Position numbers and translations under genes: made by a program. A DNA stretch of 64,000 nucleotides, taken from positions 310,001 through 374,000 of the forward strand of contig MU119207.1 in NCBI GenBank assembly GCA_014904845.1. Reading direction: 5' to 3'. A model generated the notes under the pieces. The model was not told where the DNA came from and made no database searches. It saw only the letters and a program-made list of their open reading frames with translations. This DNA is from Acephala macrosclerotiorum. Its lineage: Eukaryota; Ascomycota; Leotiomycetes; Helotiales; Mollisiaceae. Within the stretch, counting starts at the first letter, position 1. The number at the start of each line of letters is the position of its first letter. This document shows, one piece after another, positions 23,448-33,738 of this stretch.

Positions 23448-24586
23448 CTATCGGTCTCGTATGGGAGTTGTAGAAATTGAGTTCGGGTCAATATCTGAAT
23501 CGCAGTGCCTATTGTGGAGGCGTTCGATATCGCTCGTGTTCGGTTTAGGGTGCTGCCTTGCCCTGGGCGTGGCAGCTTTCTCCTGTTCCCTCGACTTCCT
23601 GCGCAAGTCCTCGATGGATGGTAGAGGCTCATCGTCACTGCCGCTTTCCACGTTTCCAATATCCTGCCCAGTGGCTTCGACGTCCTAGTCTCCTTCCGTG
23701 CTTCCACCTTCGCTGTCACTCCCGGTCTCGATATCATCCTCATCTTCGTCGTCTTCGTCGTCTTCGTCGTCTTCGTCGTCTTCGTCGTCTTCGTCTTCTC
23801 CACTATCATCTCTGTAACCTTCGTTTTTGAAATCATCGCTGGCGCCCTCGCTGTCATTTCGAATCTCGTTCTTCTCGACGAAGCTATCATCACTGTCGTA
23901 TTCCCCCACACTGTCCTGACCAAGCATCTTCTGACTGATAGTCCTCCGACCTATCGTCCTCTCATCGACCATCCTCTGACAGTTCATCTTCTGACATCAC
24001 ATCATCCCACGGTCCTAATCACTCGCCCACTGGGTTTCCGATGATCCTAGTGTATCCCTTTCTTCTGGGTGTCTTCTGCGGTTGCTTTGCCCTCCATCTC
24101 TGCCACCTCTGCATTACCTCCACTAATGCAAGTTTCCAGTAGTCACAATCATTCATGTACCATGCCCATCGTTCTTTGCTCTGACACAAAATCCGAAACT
24201 CGTACCCCTTTCAGGATTTTCCAATCCACACAATCGTAGAAAGAGGGCTTCTGCGGGCATCGAGCCAGACGTCGTGTGTATCGTGGAGAGCGCGAAACTT
24301 CTTGAACTACCAACACCGTGTGATCTGACATTTGATGAAGGGTGAAGGAAGGCATATCCACTTACATCATCTCTTCAAGGCTTCTCTATATAAGCTTAAG
24401 TATCGACCATTTATGTTTCTCGTCAAGTGAATCATAGCGATGATCGTCGTCTTTGAGCTATCTAAACCATAGTATAGTCGCACCTGGCTCGTCTCGATCG
24501 AATCCATACGTCTCAATCGCCCCTTCAATCGCTTTCTCTTCAAAGTCTACTTCGAGATTCGGGTCTTCCAATTCAGAGTCTGCCAT
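23448..24586 (-). pseudogene. Decayed paralogue of the FG/LP motif family, acidic tail (copy C)
   Basis: Starts at 24586 with an acidic leader, YGFDRDEPGATILWF, then a TAG. The frame continues with the family pattern DDDHRYDSLDEKHKW, another stop, and an intron with GTAAGT donor. After it come FKKFRALHDTHDVWLDARRS, a TGA where copy D suggests Trp (TGG), and a Trp/Tyr-rich block (KGYEFRILCQSKERWAWYM, then QRWQRWRAKQ, then GNPVGE-stop-LGPWDD). After a frame change comes a long acidic run of Asp/Glu coded by a GAC-GAA repeat, and after one more TAG a tail with SGSDDEPLPSIEDL. Each segment aligns by eye with copy D at 25254-26570, and the N-terminus aligns with the open gene at 27537-28507. No intact product can be made. 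Confidence 0.7.
23737..23800. repeat. CTT/CGT/CGT repeat coding an acidic run
   Basis: About six units of a 9-bp repeat built from TCTTCGTCG. On the minus strand it reads Glu-Asp-Asp repeats within pseudogene copy C. The plus-strand frame across it (Arg/Leu-rich) is an antisense artefact. Confidence 0.85.
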
Positions 24587-25253
24587 GGTTGCGAGGCGTA
24601 ATGATACCGGTCTCACTCTGCTTCTGACAGAGGTGCCTCAACGATATCGATCAAATGGAACTTGTGGGCTCAGGCTCTAGTAATAAATGTACCTATCCCG
24701 CACGCAAATATGTGCGGGCGCCTTAGAAGTGGTGGAGGTGTACTTTTTGGTGGTTTGGGGACAAGCAATATGCTCTGAAATGATAAGGGGAACTGATCCT
24801 TACCTAAATCTGTAACTACCTGGGCGGTAGTCTAGCTGGACTACTAACCCAGCACAAATCTACAGTATCAATTGAAGATCAAGCGTGAAGTTCATTCTTG
24901 TCGCCGAATCTAGGTCTCGGTCACTTGAGAAAGAAGACGAATGGCAAGAGACAGGAACCTTCGTAGAGGTGCACATACCTTCCTACCGGCGCTAGTACAG
25001 GCTAAACCCGAAAACAGCTTAGGTCATAACTCACGATGAGGAGCATCGTTTACGGCTTCACGCGAAGAAAATTTCAATTGCAAAGTTGTGACAATCAAAT
25101 TTTGTATACCTCGTTTCAATATTCCAAACTAGAAGAATACTCAAATCTACCCAAAACCGCGATGATCGAGTATCCTTAATGTCCCCAAACAACAGGAACA
25201 TCTATTTCATAATCGAAGTGCGAGCTGCAAACTTCCGCCTGCTGCGCGCTGGC
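24587..25253. other. Spacer between decayed family copies
   Basis: No gene seen. A short inverted repeat CCCGCAC-N8-GTGCGGG lies near 24699-24720. Confidence 0.5.
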
Positions 25254-26570
25254 CTATGTCCTTTTCATGTCGCATTCCTGTGCCATTCTTCCTTTCTTGC
25301 TTTGCGCATTCGGGCTCCGAGTATCTTTCAGATCATGATTATCCTCGGCGTCAATGTTGTCAACCGCTCCTCTGTTTCTTTTCTTCAAGAAAGGAGCGGG
25401 AACCAGAAGTTCATCATCTTCTGTACTGGATCCCTCTTCAACTTCAAGTATGATGGTCGGTTCTGCCTTAGGAGTCTTTGAGCCTTGATGACGCTGATGA
25501 GCTGATGTGTCGATGAGACTCAGTCTTGTATCTCTAGCAAAGCTGAGAACCATGGCGTCAGGTTGGAAGCTCATCACTGAGGTGGAACTGCTACTTGGAG
25601 AAAACAGCTCGCTGCGTTTCAGGAGCCTTCTCCTCTGCCGAGCTGCCAGAAGCGACTGGTTCATTCAAGGGAAGTTGTATTTGGGAAGGAGGAGCATTTT
25701 TCGAATTCCGGGTTTGCTGTACCAATTGGTTCAAAGATGGTGGAGAATCGTCGTCCTCGGTGTCACCGCCCAGAGCACCTCGCGCCCGCCCGGCCACAGC
25801 AACGTCTCCACCTAGTTCCGACTACAGTTCATCACTTGTCCCTTCTCCTTCCTCTTCGTTCATACTCCCCAAGGTCGCAGTCTCGTTTCGTCCTCTACCT
25901 CGTTATCCTTTACCACAAACCATCTATCTCATATTCTTCCTCAAAATCCTCCATCTCTTTGTCGTCCCAAGCTCCCAGCTTCTGCCCGACGGGATTGACA
26001 ATGATTCTTGACGTTCTGGAAGCTTCCTCCTCTTGCCTGACTCTCTCCGGTCTTCTTGCCCTCCACCTCAACCACCGCTGCTCAATCTCAAGCCATGCGC
26101 TCCTCTACTTGTTTTCTTGGAATTATTAGTGTAATATCGCCATCGCTCCTCACTGCGATATATTACGCGGAACTCGTTGCCCTCCTATCCACCTGCCCAA
26201 ACGATGATGAATCCGGGACTTTGGTGCTCATCTTGCCAGGCATTATACACGTTTTGAAGAGCGCGGAATTTCTTGAACTAACCATCGCCGCAATGTGAGC
26301 CTTCAAGTCAAGAGTTTCTCGAGATACAAAATCGAGTAGAATGATCATAGGACTTACATTCGTGAGGTGAGATTCTACGATATACTTGTCAAGGCACCAC
26401 CACCTGCACTATTCCGGCAGAGAGTCGAAGCGGCCGTGTTTAAATTTCCTGAACTACATCTCAGTCGCTCCTAGATCATCACGATCAAATCCGTAGTCTT
26501 TGATCGCTTCCTCGACCTTTCGATTATGTTCCGTGATTCCTAGGTCATCAACATCCTCGTCGGTGTCCAT
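25254..26570 (-). pseudogene. Decayed paralogue of the FG/LP motif family (copy D)
   Basis: From ATG at 26570 the frame reads an acidic leader and YGFDRDDLGATEM, then TAG where copies A and C have Trp. Next come FRKFKHGRFDSLPE and a further TAG. After an intron-like gap it continues FKKFRALQNVYNAWQDEHQS, then GFIIVWAGG with TAG, EGNEFRVIYRSEERWRYY, RWLRWRARRPERV, NPVGQKLGAWDD and an acidic segment. After frame changes come GGDTEDDDSPPSLNQLVQQ and a C-terminal part at 25664-25254 (PTIILEVEEGSSTEDDELL). Several stops fit G-to-A or C-to-T changes. It aligns throughout with copy C, so the pair arose by duplication, followed by decay of both. Confidence 0.7.
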
Positions 26571-27536
26571 TATTGGGAATTGAAGGGCTGCAATGGTTTG
26601 AAAGACAAAGCAACCACAAGGCAAGGACGCAACGACGGAAGCACAGCAAGTTTGTCAGTCTTCACGATATCAGAGGATGCCGTCGACCCCGCTGGCTTGC
26701 TGGTGCCTGAGCACTTGGACTTCCGTTCACGGGTTTCTTTTTTTGTGAATATAGGGATTTGGGCTCGAACAACAAATGCTTCTACAACACGAACTGGGTT
26801 CACGAGCCGAAGCCCTGTCAGTCTATTTATGCCAATTCAAACATCCCAGAAGAGAAGGATCTTTCGCAAATTCGAAAATATTGAGCATGAAAAAGGGCTC
26901 AGCAGCGTTTCAAATTTCGAATTAAAGCGTGGCGCACACTTTCAACCTGTAACTTCACAAGGTCAGCCGTTCACTTCGAATTCGATATCTTCAGCTCTTT
27001 CTGGGGAGTGTCGAATGCAGTCGTTAGAGCAGAATATCTTCAGACAGTGCAAGAAGATGTTGAAGCTATTCACAATTCTGAACTGAATTTTGAGAGATAG
27101 CATGACGTCACCGGTCACAGTGCATTTGAGGGTTACGGTTTGTTCAACCCTTACCATTGAGTTATTATGGTTCATATTGCATTGCTGATTCATTTCGTTA
27201 CTCATCAAAGATGCTCAATCACTCCAACCCGATCCTCCCCATCCGTTATCAAACGCCAAACTTTGTACTCCAACATCGAGATGATGGCTTCCCAACATCA
27301 AGCAAACCGGGTAGCTGGACACAACACTGTGTCCAAGCGGGCACTATCAAAGAGACTACCCGACCGGAACCATAGAAGCTTGCCCGTCAGCCTTCCTTCC
27401 CCAAAACTCCATGATCCGCCAGCAACCATGCGCAAACCAGCAAGAATCTCGGTGGCAACTGTTCTTTCCATTATACCTGCTGGTACCCGAAACAGTAAAC
27501 GGCTATATCCCAACGACGAAGTTTGCGTGCTGCCAA
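26571..27536. other. Spacer between copy D and intact copy A
   Basis: No convincing coding region. Part may be the former 3' end of the gene at 27537-28507, since readable minus-strand fragments continue past its stop codon, but I could not build a model. Confidence 0.45.
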
Positions 27537-28507
27537 TCATCTCTCAGCGGACACGAGATGCACCACAGGACGCCAAGGAGAAGGAGCGGATGATTGACTT
27601 GACGAAGCTTCCACAATTACTGTTTCTGACTTCTGAGACTGTGTCTTGCGTCGCTTCGCTGAAGGAGGGGTAGATTTCGAGGCCCCAGCAGTAATCGAAG
27701 AAGGTCTAGTCGGTTTGGACTTTGTCTCGCAGGAGCTGCTAGGCGAAGTGTGCCCCTTGGAAGTCGAAAGGAGGTCCGCAACCTTGCCAGATCTCATTCC
27801 TCCATGCGAGGCAGGAACCCTTCGAGGACTGTTTCTAGGTCTAACTTTCGATTCAGGAGCTCGCTGGGGCGCCTTCTCGGTCCGGAGGACTTTGTTTGGC
27901 GTCATTACACCAAGTGGTGTTCGTGGGAAGTTGAGTTGGGTTTGTTTTAATCGACCTGGCCTCTGCGGTGTCTGGTTTTCAGTCTCTTTCTTCGTTGTTA
28001 TCGTTGGCAGAGCATCTGCGGTTGTCCGTGAAGCTGCTCGGCTATCTCTAGTGGTGGGGTTGATGACAGGCCGGCTCTCTCTTGATGTCGCGGTAGTTCC
28101 TGGTCGAGATGTGTCTGCAGATTTGATCTTGGCGTTGAAACCAGAACCATCGTCCAAGGATCGCTTCCTCTTTTGATTCATCGATTTTCGATTCGGATCC
28201 GTGTGATTGTCGTTGGCAAACCGGCCTGGGAGAGAGCTACGTTGTGTGGCAAGCCACGCTACGTATTCGTCGTTTAGTCGTTTGAATTTCATCATCTGCG
28301 AGGTATCAGTCAAGAGGGTTGTCGGATGCACAATGTCGTGCCTACGTTTGAGCTTGGATTTTCCTTCGAGCGACCTACTAGCCATTGTCCATAGTCCTTT
28401 GGAAGTTGATCGAATCTTTTACCTTGGTGCCTCGTACCGAACCACATTATTGTTGAGCCCGGGTCGGGCCCAAACTCGTAAGTACTAGCTCCAGCTCTGC
28501 CGGCCAT
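27537..28507 (-). CDS. Unrecognised protein, FG/LP motif plus basic disordered tail (copy A)
   Basis: Two exons on the minus strand, 28507-28379 and 28295-27537, joined by an 83-bp intron with donor GTAGGT, branch CTGAT and acceptor CAG; 294 residues. The first exon encodes FGPDPGSTIMWFG and QGKRFDQLPKDYGQWL, close to a DUF3820-type FGK-x-GK-x-LP-x-Y-x-W motif. The second begins MMKFKRLNDEYVAWLATQRS, matching FKKFRAL...W in decayed copies C and D. The remainder is Lys/Arg/Ser/Pro-rich and probably disordered and nuclear, with basic clusters such as NQKRKRSLDD and SAKRRKTQSQK. It lacks the Trp/Tyr-rich block and the acidic tail seen in C and D. It may therefore be a shortened relative, perhaps truncated at its own 3' end. 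Function unknown. Confidence 0.6.
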
Positions 28508-29459
28508 TGCTAAGGGCCAAATCGACAGGACAGTTGAGGTCCCTCACTGGGGTATTGATTGAGAATAAACGCTGTTGGAAAATTCAACATTCAATTAGTG
28601 AGATCTCTCATCACACTTCGACATCACGTCGCGTCGGACGCGTCTGAGTTATATTGAAAGCATCCTCTTATCAGGAGACTGGGTTAATGGTCTTAGAGTC
28701 AGCTAGGGAAATTGGATGAAACATCAGCAAGGGTCGGAGCAGGAACAATGAATCTAAGGACCCGGTAGCGGCACGGATCGGTATCCGATTTGGTGGGTTT
28801 GGCTTCAGCCTCTCCATTTGAGGATTAGGGCAGCCTTCTGGTGCTTCGTCCTTAAAGAAAGTTCATGTGGTCTGCTTCGCTGCCTAGATTTCTACATTGA
28901 CCCTTTCGCGTGTACTACCTACAGGTTGTAATGATGTTAATGCAGGGTTAACCTCCGATGGCGAACACGGTGGTCTATCTAATCACCTGGTCAGGATCTC
29001 GTGTTTTTGTCCGCAATAAAGTTAAATCCCATGGCGTTATTTAACATTTATTTACCCCTGTAGGGAGTAGAGGTTCGTGAACGGCAGAATTCAAACATAC
29101 GAGGGGTATGCCGAGAATCCGGGGTATCAAAGATGTCTTCGGCAATTGGCCATGGGACGGAATTTCCCCCTGGCCTCAGAAGATGATAATAAGAACCCCT
29201 TATAAACATACTCTTCTCCAAAGCATGCTGATGTGTGCCACAGGAAGCTGGAGAAACTCTTCACTATTTCAGCTCCATCGAAAGGAACCTTAATCTGGTT
29301 GACCATCCGCTACCCTGGAAGTTCATTTCTTCATCTAGAGAGCAAGAATTACATTGTTCGCAAAGAGAGAGCTTGAAGCTGAATGCAGACTGATCACCTG
29401 ACCAAGTGTCAGAAAATAAGCAATGACGATGTCTCGACAAAACCATTTTTCTGTTTTGT
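28508..29459. other. Spacer, possible lost 5' part of HET gene
   Basis: No gene seen. The region just left of 29460 should contain the first part of the HET gene that follows, but I cannot read a consistent frame in it. Confidence 0.45.
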
Positions 29460-31800
29460 AACTACACAGATGCTCTACCTCGTGTGTCCAACCTCGGGTG
29501 TTCCCCGTAGAGCATGCTCTTGCCCTGATTAGTTCGTTGCAAATACATCTGGTTGAAAACGAGATGGGAATGCGTCCTCTAGATCGGCGCCACTTGCATC
29601 GACCAAAGCAATTTGGAGGAGCGCAGCCAGCAAGTGCAAAGAATGGGGATATATATACGTTGGCGGACAGAGTGGTGATATGGCTTGGTCTTCGAAGCGA
29701 CGGAACGACTAAGGCCATCGAGGAGATTTCCTCGCAAGTTATTGTGGACTTCGAAATGGGAACAATGAAATCTTCAGATCCTCGACGTTGGAGAGGACCT
29801 CCGAACAGTGCCCATCAAGTTCCAAGCCACAAGGTCACGTTTTGGCAGCGGAAAAGACAGAAATTCCTAGGTTCTTTAGCCATGGGAGGGCCGGACGCTC
29901 TCTGCCACGTTGAGGAGTCAAGCGAGGCACTGAATTCTCAGTGGGGGAGATATTAGGGGGTCACGTGTTTAATGTTATATATCCTCATCTCACCGCTAGA
30001 TAGTAGGACGACCCTCGTACCTCGCGCCATGCCCTGCCTTTAACGACTTGAACTTTGAAATGATATAAAGCTTTTAATCGCACCGGCTCCACCGGCGCGA
30101 GTAGGGGCGTTCCCCTTCTACAACCCCTACGTGGAGCTGCCCCACGGGAGCGCTAAGTGCCAAAAGCGGCACATCTTGGCGTTTCTTGGCAAAACCTTGG
30201 CGCAAAAACGTGCCGCAAATATCACGTTTTATTATGTAACCTCAAGGTAAGCCATTTTTTCCCTCGCGGGATACCTTTAACTGTCGTTAAAGGCATAGGA
30301 CATATCATGAACACACACTTTACAGTCACACCATGGCCTTTGCCTGTAATAGGAGATGTCATAACCCCACTTCAGTGGTCGACCAAGAACTATAATGCTG
30401 TTGATTCTCTACTTTCACGGCCATGGTTTGAGAGACTCTAGATCTGGCAAGAGGCACGACTAGCCAACTCGAATGCAATCATTGCTTGCGGCTCTGACGC
30501 TTTATTTTGGAAGTATCTGAGGCAAGCCATCTTTTGTCTTCGACACAAACCTATATCAGACTCAGTGCCTCGACCTCCAGACTTCGCTCGGCACTTTGAT
30601 AACACTTGGAACTTGTGCAATCCCCAACGTCCGGCTTTCCTCTCACTCGTTCGCAAGATCAGCACCACCTAATTCTTGGATCCTAGAGACGTGATCTACG
30701 CCCTCTTGCACCTGCGCGTCAAGCGAGAGAGAAAAATCGTCATCAAACCAGATTATTCGCGTACTGTTGGCGGTATATACCAGAATCTTGTACTTCGATA
30801 TGTTGACCACTTTCAGGAACTCGATCTTCTTAGACTTTGCGATCTGGAGCAGAAGCGAGACGACGCTCCCACCTTGGTGCCCAACCTGTGCAATACTCAT
30901 CTGCCTTGCCCATTCGAGTATCAGTCTGCCAGCCTCAAATCTGTTCCCAAGGGTCAATATCTTGGTTCTGGTGTGCTTCGACTTGCAGGTGTCGCCCCGG
31001 CTACCGTGAAACAAGCTGAGAGTGTGAATATTGGAGGAGATACGTGTAGGGATCTCCTCCGAGAGGTATGGCGGCTTGCTCCGAAAAGTGTCTAACCAAC
31101 GACATGTATAGATGGTCAGAGCATGTCCACTGCTTTCTGCCTTGCTATTCGCGGTCGAAGATCTCTGTCTGACTCATGCCTGCCAGCCTTCTTTCGTGAT
31201 ATTCAACTTGTAGTTGAAAATCCGCTGCCGGACGACTACCAATTATCAGAGGATGAGCATGCTACTCTGGACAAAAAGATCAGCGCTGATTCGTATCTCG
31301 TGGGCAAGCTTAAGGATCGGTCTTTCATTACGACCAATGAGGGATTCACTGGACTTGCGCCAGCTGGAGCACAAAATGGAGGTGTTGTTTCGGTTCTGCT
31401 GGGTTGCAGGTCGCCAATTCTACTCCGGCCAGTAGCAAATGGCCGGCACCAAGTAGTGGGGGCTTGTTCTATCCTCGGACTTGATCATGGCGAAGCTCTA
31501 CTAGGTCCTATTCCTAGTCAATATCGTCCCGTAATCGATGACTATCCGGACGACAAGTGGCTTATGATTTTTGATCAGGACGTAGAAAAAGGGATCCCAA
31601 CGATGCAGGACCCGAGGGTCGTCGTGTTCGAGGGACGGCCGACAGTGGGTGGACCAAAGAGGCAACTACCTCTTCCCAAAGGAGTAAAGTTTCTTCAGAA
31701 TGCGCATAGCGATGGTATAGAGGAGTTTCAAGAACTCCTCTTCCGGCCGAGAGCTTGGGAAGGGCCTGGGGTTCAGCTACAAGATCTTGATCTGGTATGA
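29460..31800 (+). pseudogene. HET-domain (heterokaryon incompatibility) pseudogene 1
   Basis: HET proteins trigger programmed cell death after fusion of incompatible hyphae. Conserved blocks can be read in order: EHALALISSLQIHLVENE; after a frame change VL-stop-IGATCIDQSNLEERSQQ; after another, DIYTLADRVVIWLG. An unrelated stretch (about 29960-30310) interrupts the gene. From 30320 to 31800 a single frame carries RPWFERL-stop-IWQEARLANSNAII, DPRDVIYALL, KPDYSRTVGGIYQ and the C-terminal FITTNEGFTGLAP...GCRSPILLRPV. Stops in this frame are TAG 30439 (family Trp), TAA 30670 and TAA 31093. Another TAG at 29580 replaces the Trp of LWIDA. All four can arise by one C-to-T or G-to-A change in CpA/TpG context. 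The final stop is at 31800. Confidence 0.85.
30036..30294. repeat. Possible small insertion in HET pseudogene
   Basis: GCCTTTAACGAC at 30036-30047 and its exact complement GTCGTTAAAGGC at 30283-30294 bound a 259-bp segment that has no HET similarity and lies between conserved HET blocks. A second hairpin, CCTTTAAC-N4-GTTAAAGG, overlaps the right copy. No clear target duplication was found, so the limits are uncertain. Confidence 0.35.
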
Positions 31801-32012
31801 AGAGCGTCGGAATGTGACCGAAGGGAACTGATCACCTTGAACTCGTTCTCATGAAGTTGTCTCTCTGACTGGATTGCATATATTCGCTACATAGCTGCAG
31901 CAATATCGCCATCTTGTAGAATGTTTGTATCTGGATAGATGAAGGCCAGCAGAATGCGCTTGAAGTACACTTTCACAAGACTCATCAAGTCCATTACGAT
32001 TCTTTCTCATAC

Positions 32013-32526
32013 CTATTCAGTCACATCCTTCTTCTCTCCTGCCGTAGGAAAATCTTCCCGCTTGATCATTTTCCCCGCGCCCAGCCTCGAAAGTAACTCA
32101 ATCCGCGTGGCCCAATCCATAAATGTTGCTGACGGACCAGCCCAGGCTTCGTGCGTCAGTGCCGCTCGCACAGATGTCCTCAAGGGACCCTCCTTATCAT
32201 TACTGGCAATATGTCCAGCCATGCTCTGGCCGTATACCGCCTGTTCAGCGAAAAGTGCAGCCAATTCAGTCAATTCAGCCAATGATGTAACCAGAAATTC
32301 CTAAGCGGTTTAGACATTTGCTAGACCTTCCTGCTCTTCACAGGAAAGCTTATCTCGGCGCCTAGTACACGTCAAATTCTGTTAGTTTTGATTCGATTGA
32401 CCAAGCCTCTTTGGCTTCAATAGCTTTCGTAACTCGCATTTTCAATTTCTCTGCTCTTTGAAATTCTTCCCACTTGGAAATAGCTCCAGCAAAGAATGCA
32501 TGTCCGTTGTCGCGGTTCCCCTCCAT
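32013..32526 (-). CDS. Unrecognised small spliced gene, 147 residues
   Basis: Two exons, 32526-32371 and 32300-32013, with a 70-bp intron (donor GTGTAC, acceptor TTAG) that joins KLTEFD to EFLVTSLAELTEL in phase. The protein looks real: helical, rich in Ala/Glu/Lys, with Trp-anchored segments (GAISKWEEFQRAEKLKMRV, THEAWAGPSATFMDWATRI). No domain recognised. Minus-strand sequence left of the proposed start (32527-32600) also reads protein-like in another frame (GEQAGEEAIDSEKER), so the gene may be 5'-truncated by a frameshift. The longer plus-strand frame over exon 2 is antisense. A MITE lies 235 bp upstream of the start. It could be a relic rather than a live gene. Confidence 0.4.
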
Positions 32527-32760
32527 CCCACCCCTCAATGCCTTTCCTTCTCAGAATCAATGGCTTCTTCCCCCGCTTGCTCTCCGAGAGCGAGGCTCTA
32601 AACACATTACGAGAAACATAGCTCTTCCTGTCGCCTCTGCTGTATGAAAATTTCGATTGCCTTCGTTTTAGCACCCATAAGATCCTGCGCTGCTGTACCA
32701 AGTGGTTAGAACATATTAAATATTTAAAATAATTACATTACTATATTAAAAACTCGACGT

Positions 32761-33026
32761 TATATACTTCGTCCCAGGCGTAATAGTTACGCCAAGACCG
32801 ACCAAGGCATATCGCTGAGTACGCATTGGAGAAAAGTCTTTGTCTGTGGGCCCTTTAGCGTAATTACTCACACTTTTGTTGCATTTCTACCTCTCGCACA
32901 AAAAATGCAACCCTTGTGTTGTGGTCTCCTAAGATGCAATTAACTAATCAAACCCTGGAATTATCCCTTGTCTAACTCCCGTTTTTTGGTCTTGGCGTAA
33001 CTGTTTCGCCTAGGACTAAGTATATA
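32761..33026. mobile_element. MITE with 39-bp terminal inverted repeats (Tc1/mariner-like)
   Basis: The left end (32761-32799) begins TATATACTTCGTCCCAGGCG and the right end (32988-33026), read inward, begins TATATACTTAGTCCTAGGCG. Both continue to GTTACGCCAAGACC; about 34 of 39 positions agree. The outer TA could be the target duplication expected of Tc1/mariner/pogo elements. The 266-bp length and lack of an open frame make it non-autonomous. The interior includes a GTTGCATT / AATGCAAC inverted repeat. The repeats are diverged from each other, so the copy is not recent. Confidence 0.8.
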
Positions 33027-33496
33027 CGGAAAAGGGTTTAAGAAATCCGCGTTACCTCTTTAGTTTTGCAATTGCTAAATAAGGGAATTTATAAGGCAAA
33101 GGTAAGCATCCCTAAATTTTGATATTGGTCGAAATGGTCGCCGCTTGCAAGGGGGTAACGGTGACTTGCGGCCCCGGCCCCTTCCCTACAAAACGTATCT
33201 CCAATTCCCTTGACTACAAAATCCCCTCGACCTCCGTCGTACTCACTCACCATACTGGTCCACTCATCGTACAAGTCCATTCTTTCAAGATGCGCAGTGG
33301 AGGTGCACAAGTCCAGCGCATCCAATGAATGAACGACGGGTGGGGGCTCGATCCGGCCCCCTGCTAATGTCCGGATCCGATTCGGGTGGCCGGGAACGCT
33401 AAAGTGCTTCAAGCGGCGCTAAAAACTGGCGGTGGGCGACCGGCGGGGAATGGAAAGAACTCTACAGCTCATACACCAGCAGATTGTCGGTTTGCT

Positions 33497-33737
33497 ATGG
33501 ACACCGATTCGAATTCCTTCGAGAGAGACATAATCAAGAATGAGCTGGAATCAAGGACCACCTTTTGTATTATTGGGGAAAGAAGAAGTTCAAGGGTCAC
33601 TCTTGTAAGTGAACCGAATTAAGCTAGAGAATGTTTGCTAACACGGAGAGGGGTATCAGGAGAGGCTGAAGGGGGACTGTTTGACGAGTTTCCAGGTGTT
33701 TCTCCATCCAAGAAGCAATAGCCTACGAGGGATGTAA
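33497..33737 (+). CDS. Candidate small spliced gene, 61 residues
   Basis: Exons 33497-33604 and 33660-33737 flank a textbook fungal intron (donor GTAAGT, branch GCTAAC, acceptor CAG, 55 bp). Joined, they end with TSFQVFLHPRSNSLRGM. Its stop codon lies one base from the stop codon of the convergent coiled-coil gene. The N-terminal part (MDTDSNSFERDIIKNELE) may continue from a lost upstream exon. It may be the surviving 3' end of a larger gene. Family unknown. Confidence 0.35.
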
Positions 33738-33738
33738 C

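Noticed and set aside
23558..23830. Arg/Leu-repeat frame on the plus strand
   Set aside because: It is the antisense of the Glu-Asp repeat in pseudogene copy C.
27537..28295. PIP-box-like segment KQTQLNFPR in copy A
   Set aside because: Spacing lacks the paired aromatic residues of a PCNA-binding motif.
31939..32304. 121-codon plus-strand frame
   Set aside because: Antisense of the second exon of the minus-strand gene at 32013-32526, whose reading is more protein-like.
32680..32715. tRNA A-box-like sequence (TACCAAGTGGTTAGAAC)
   Set aside because: No B box, acceptor stem or anticodon arm follows; the next bases are AT-rich flank of the MITE.
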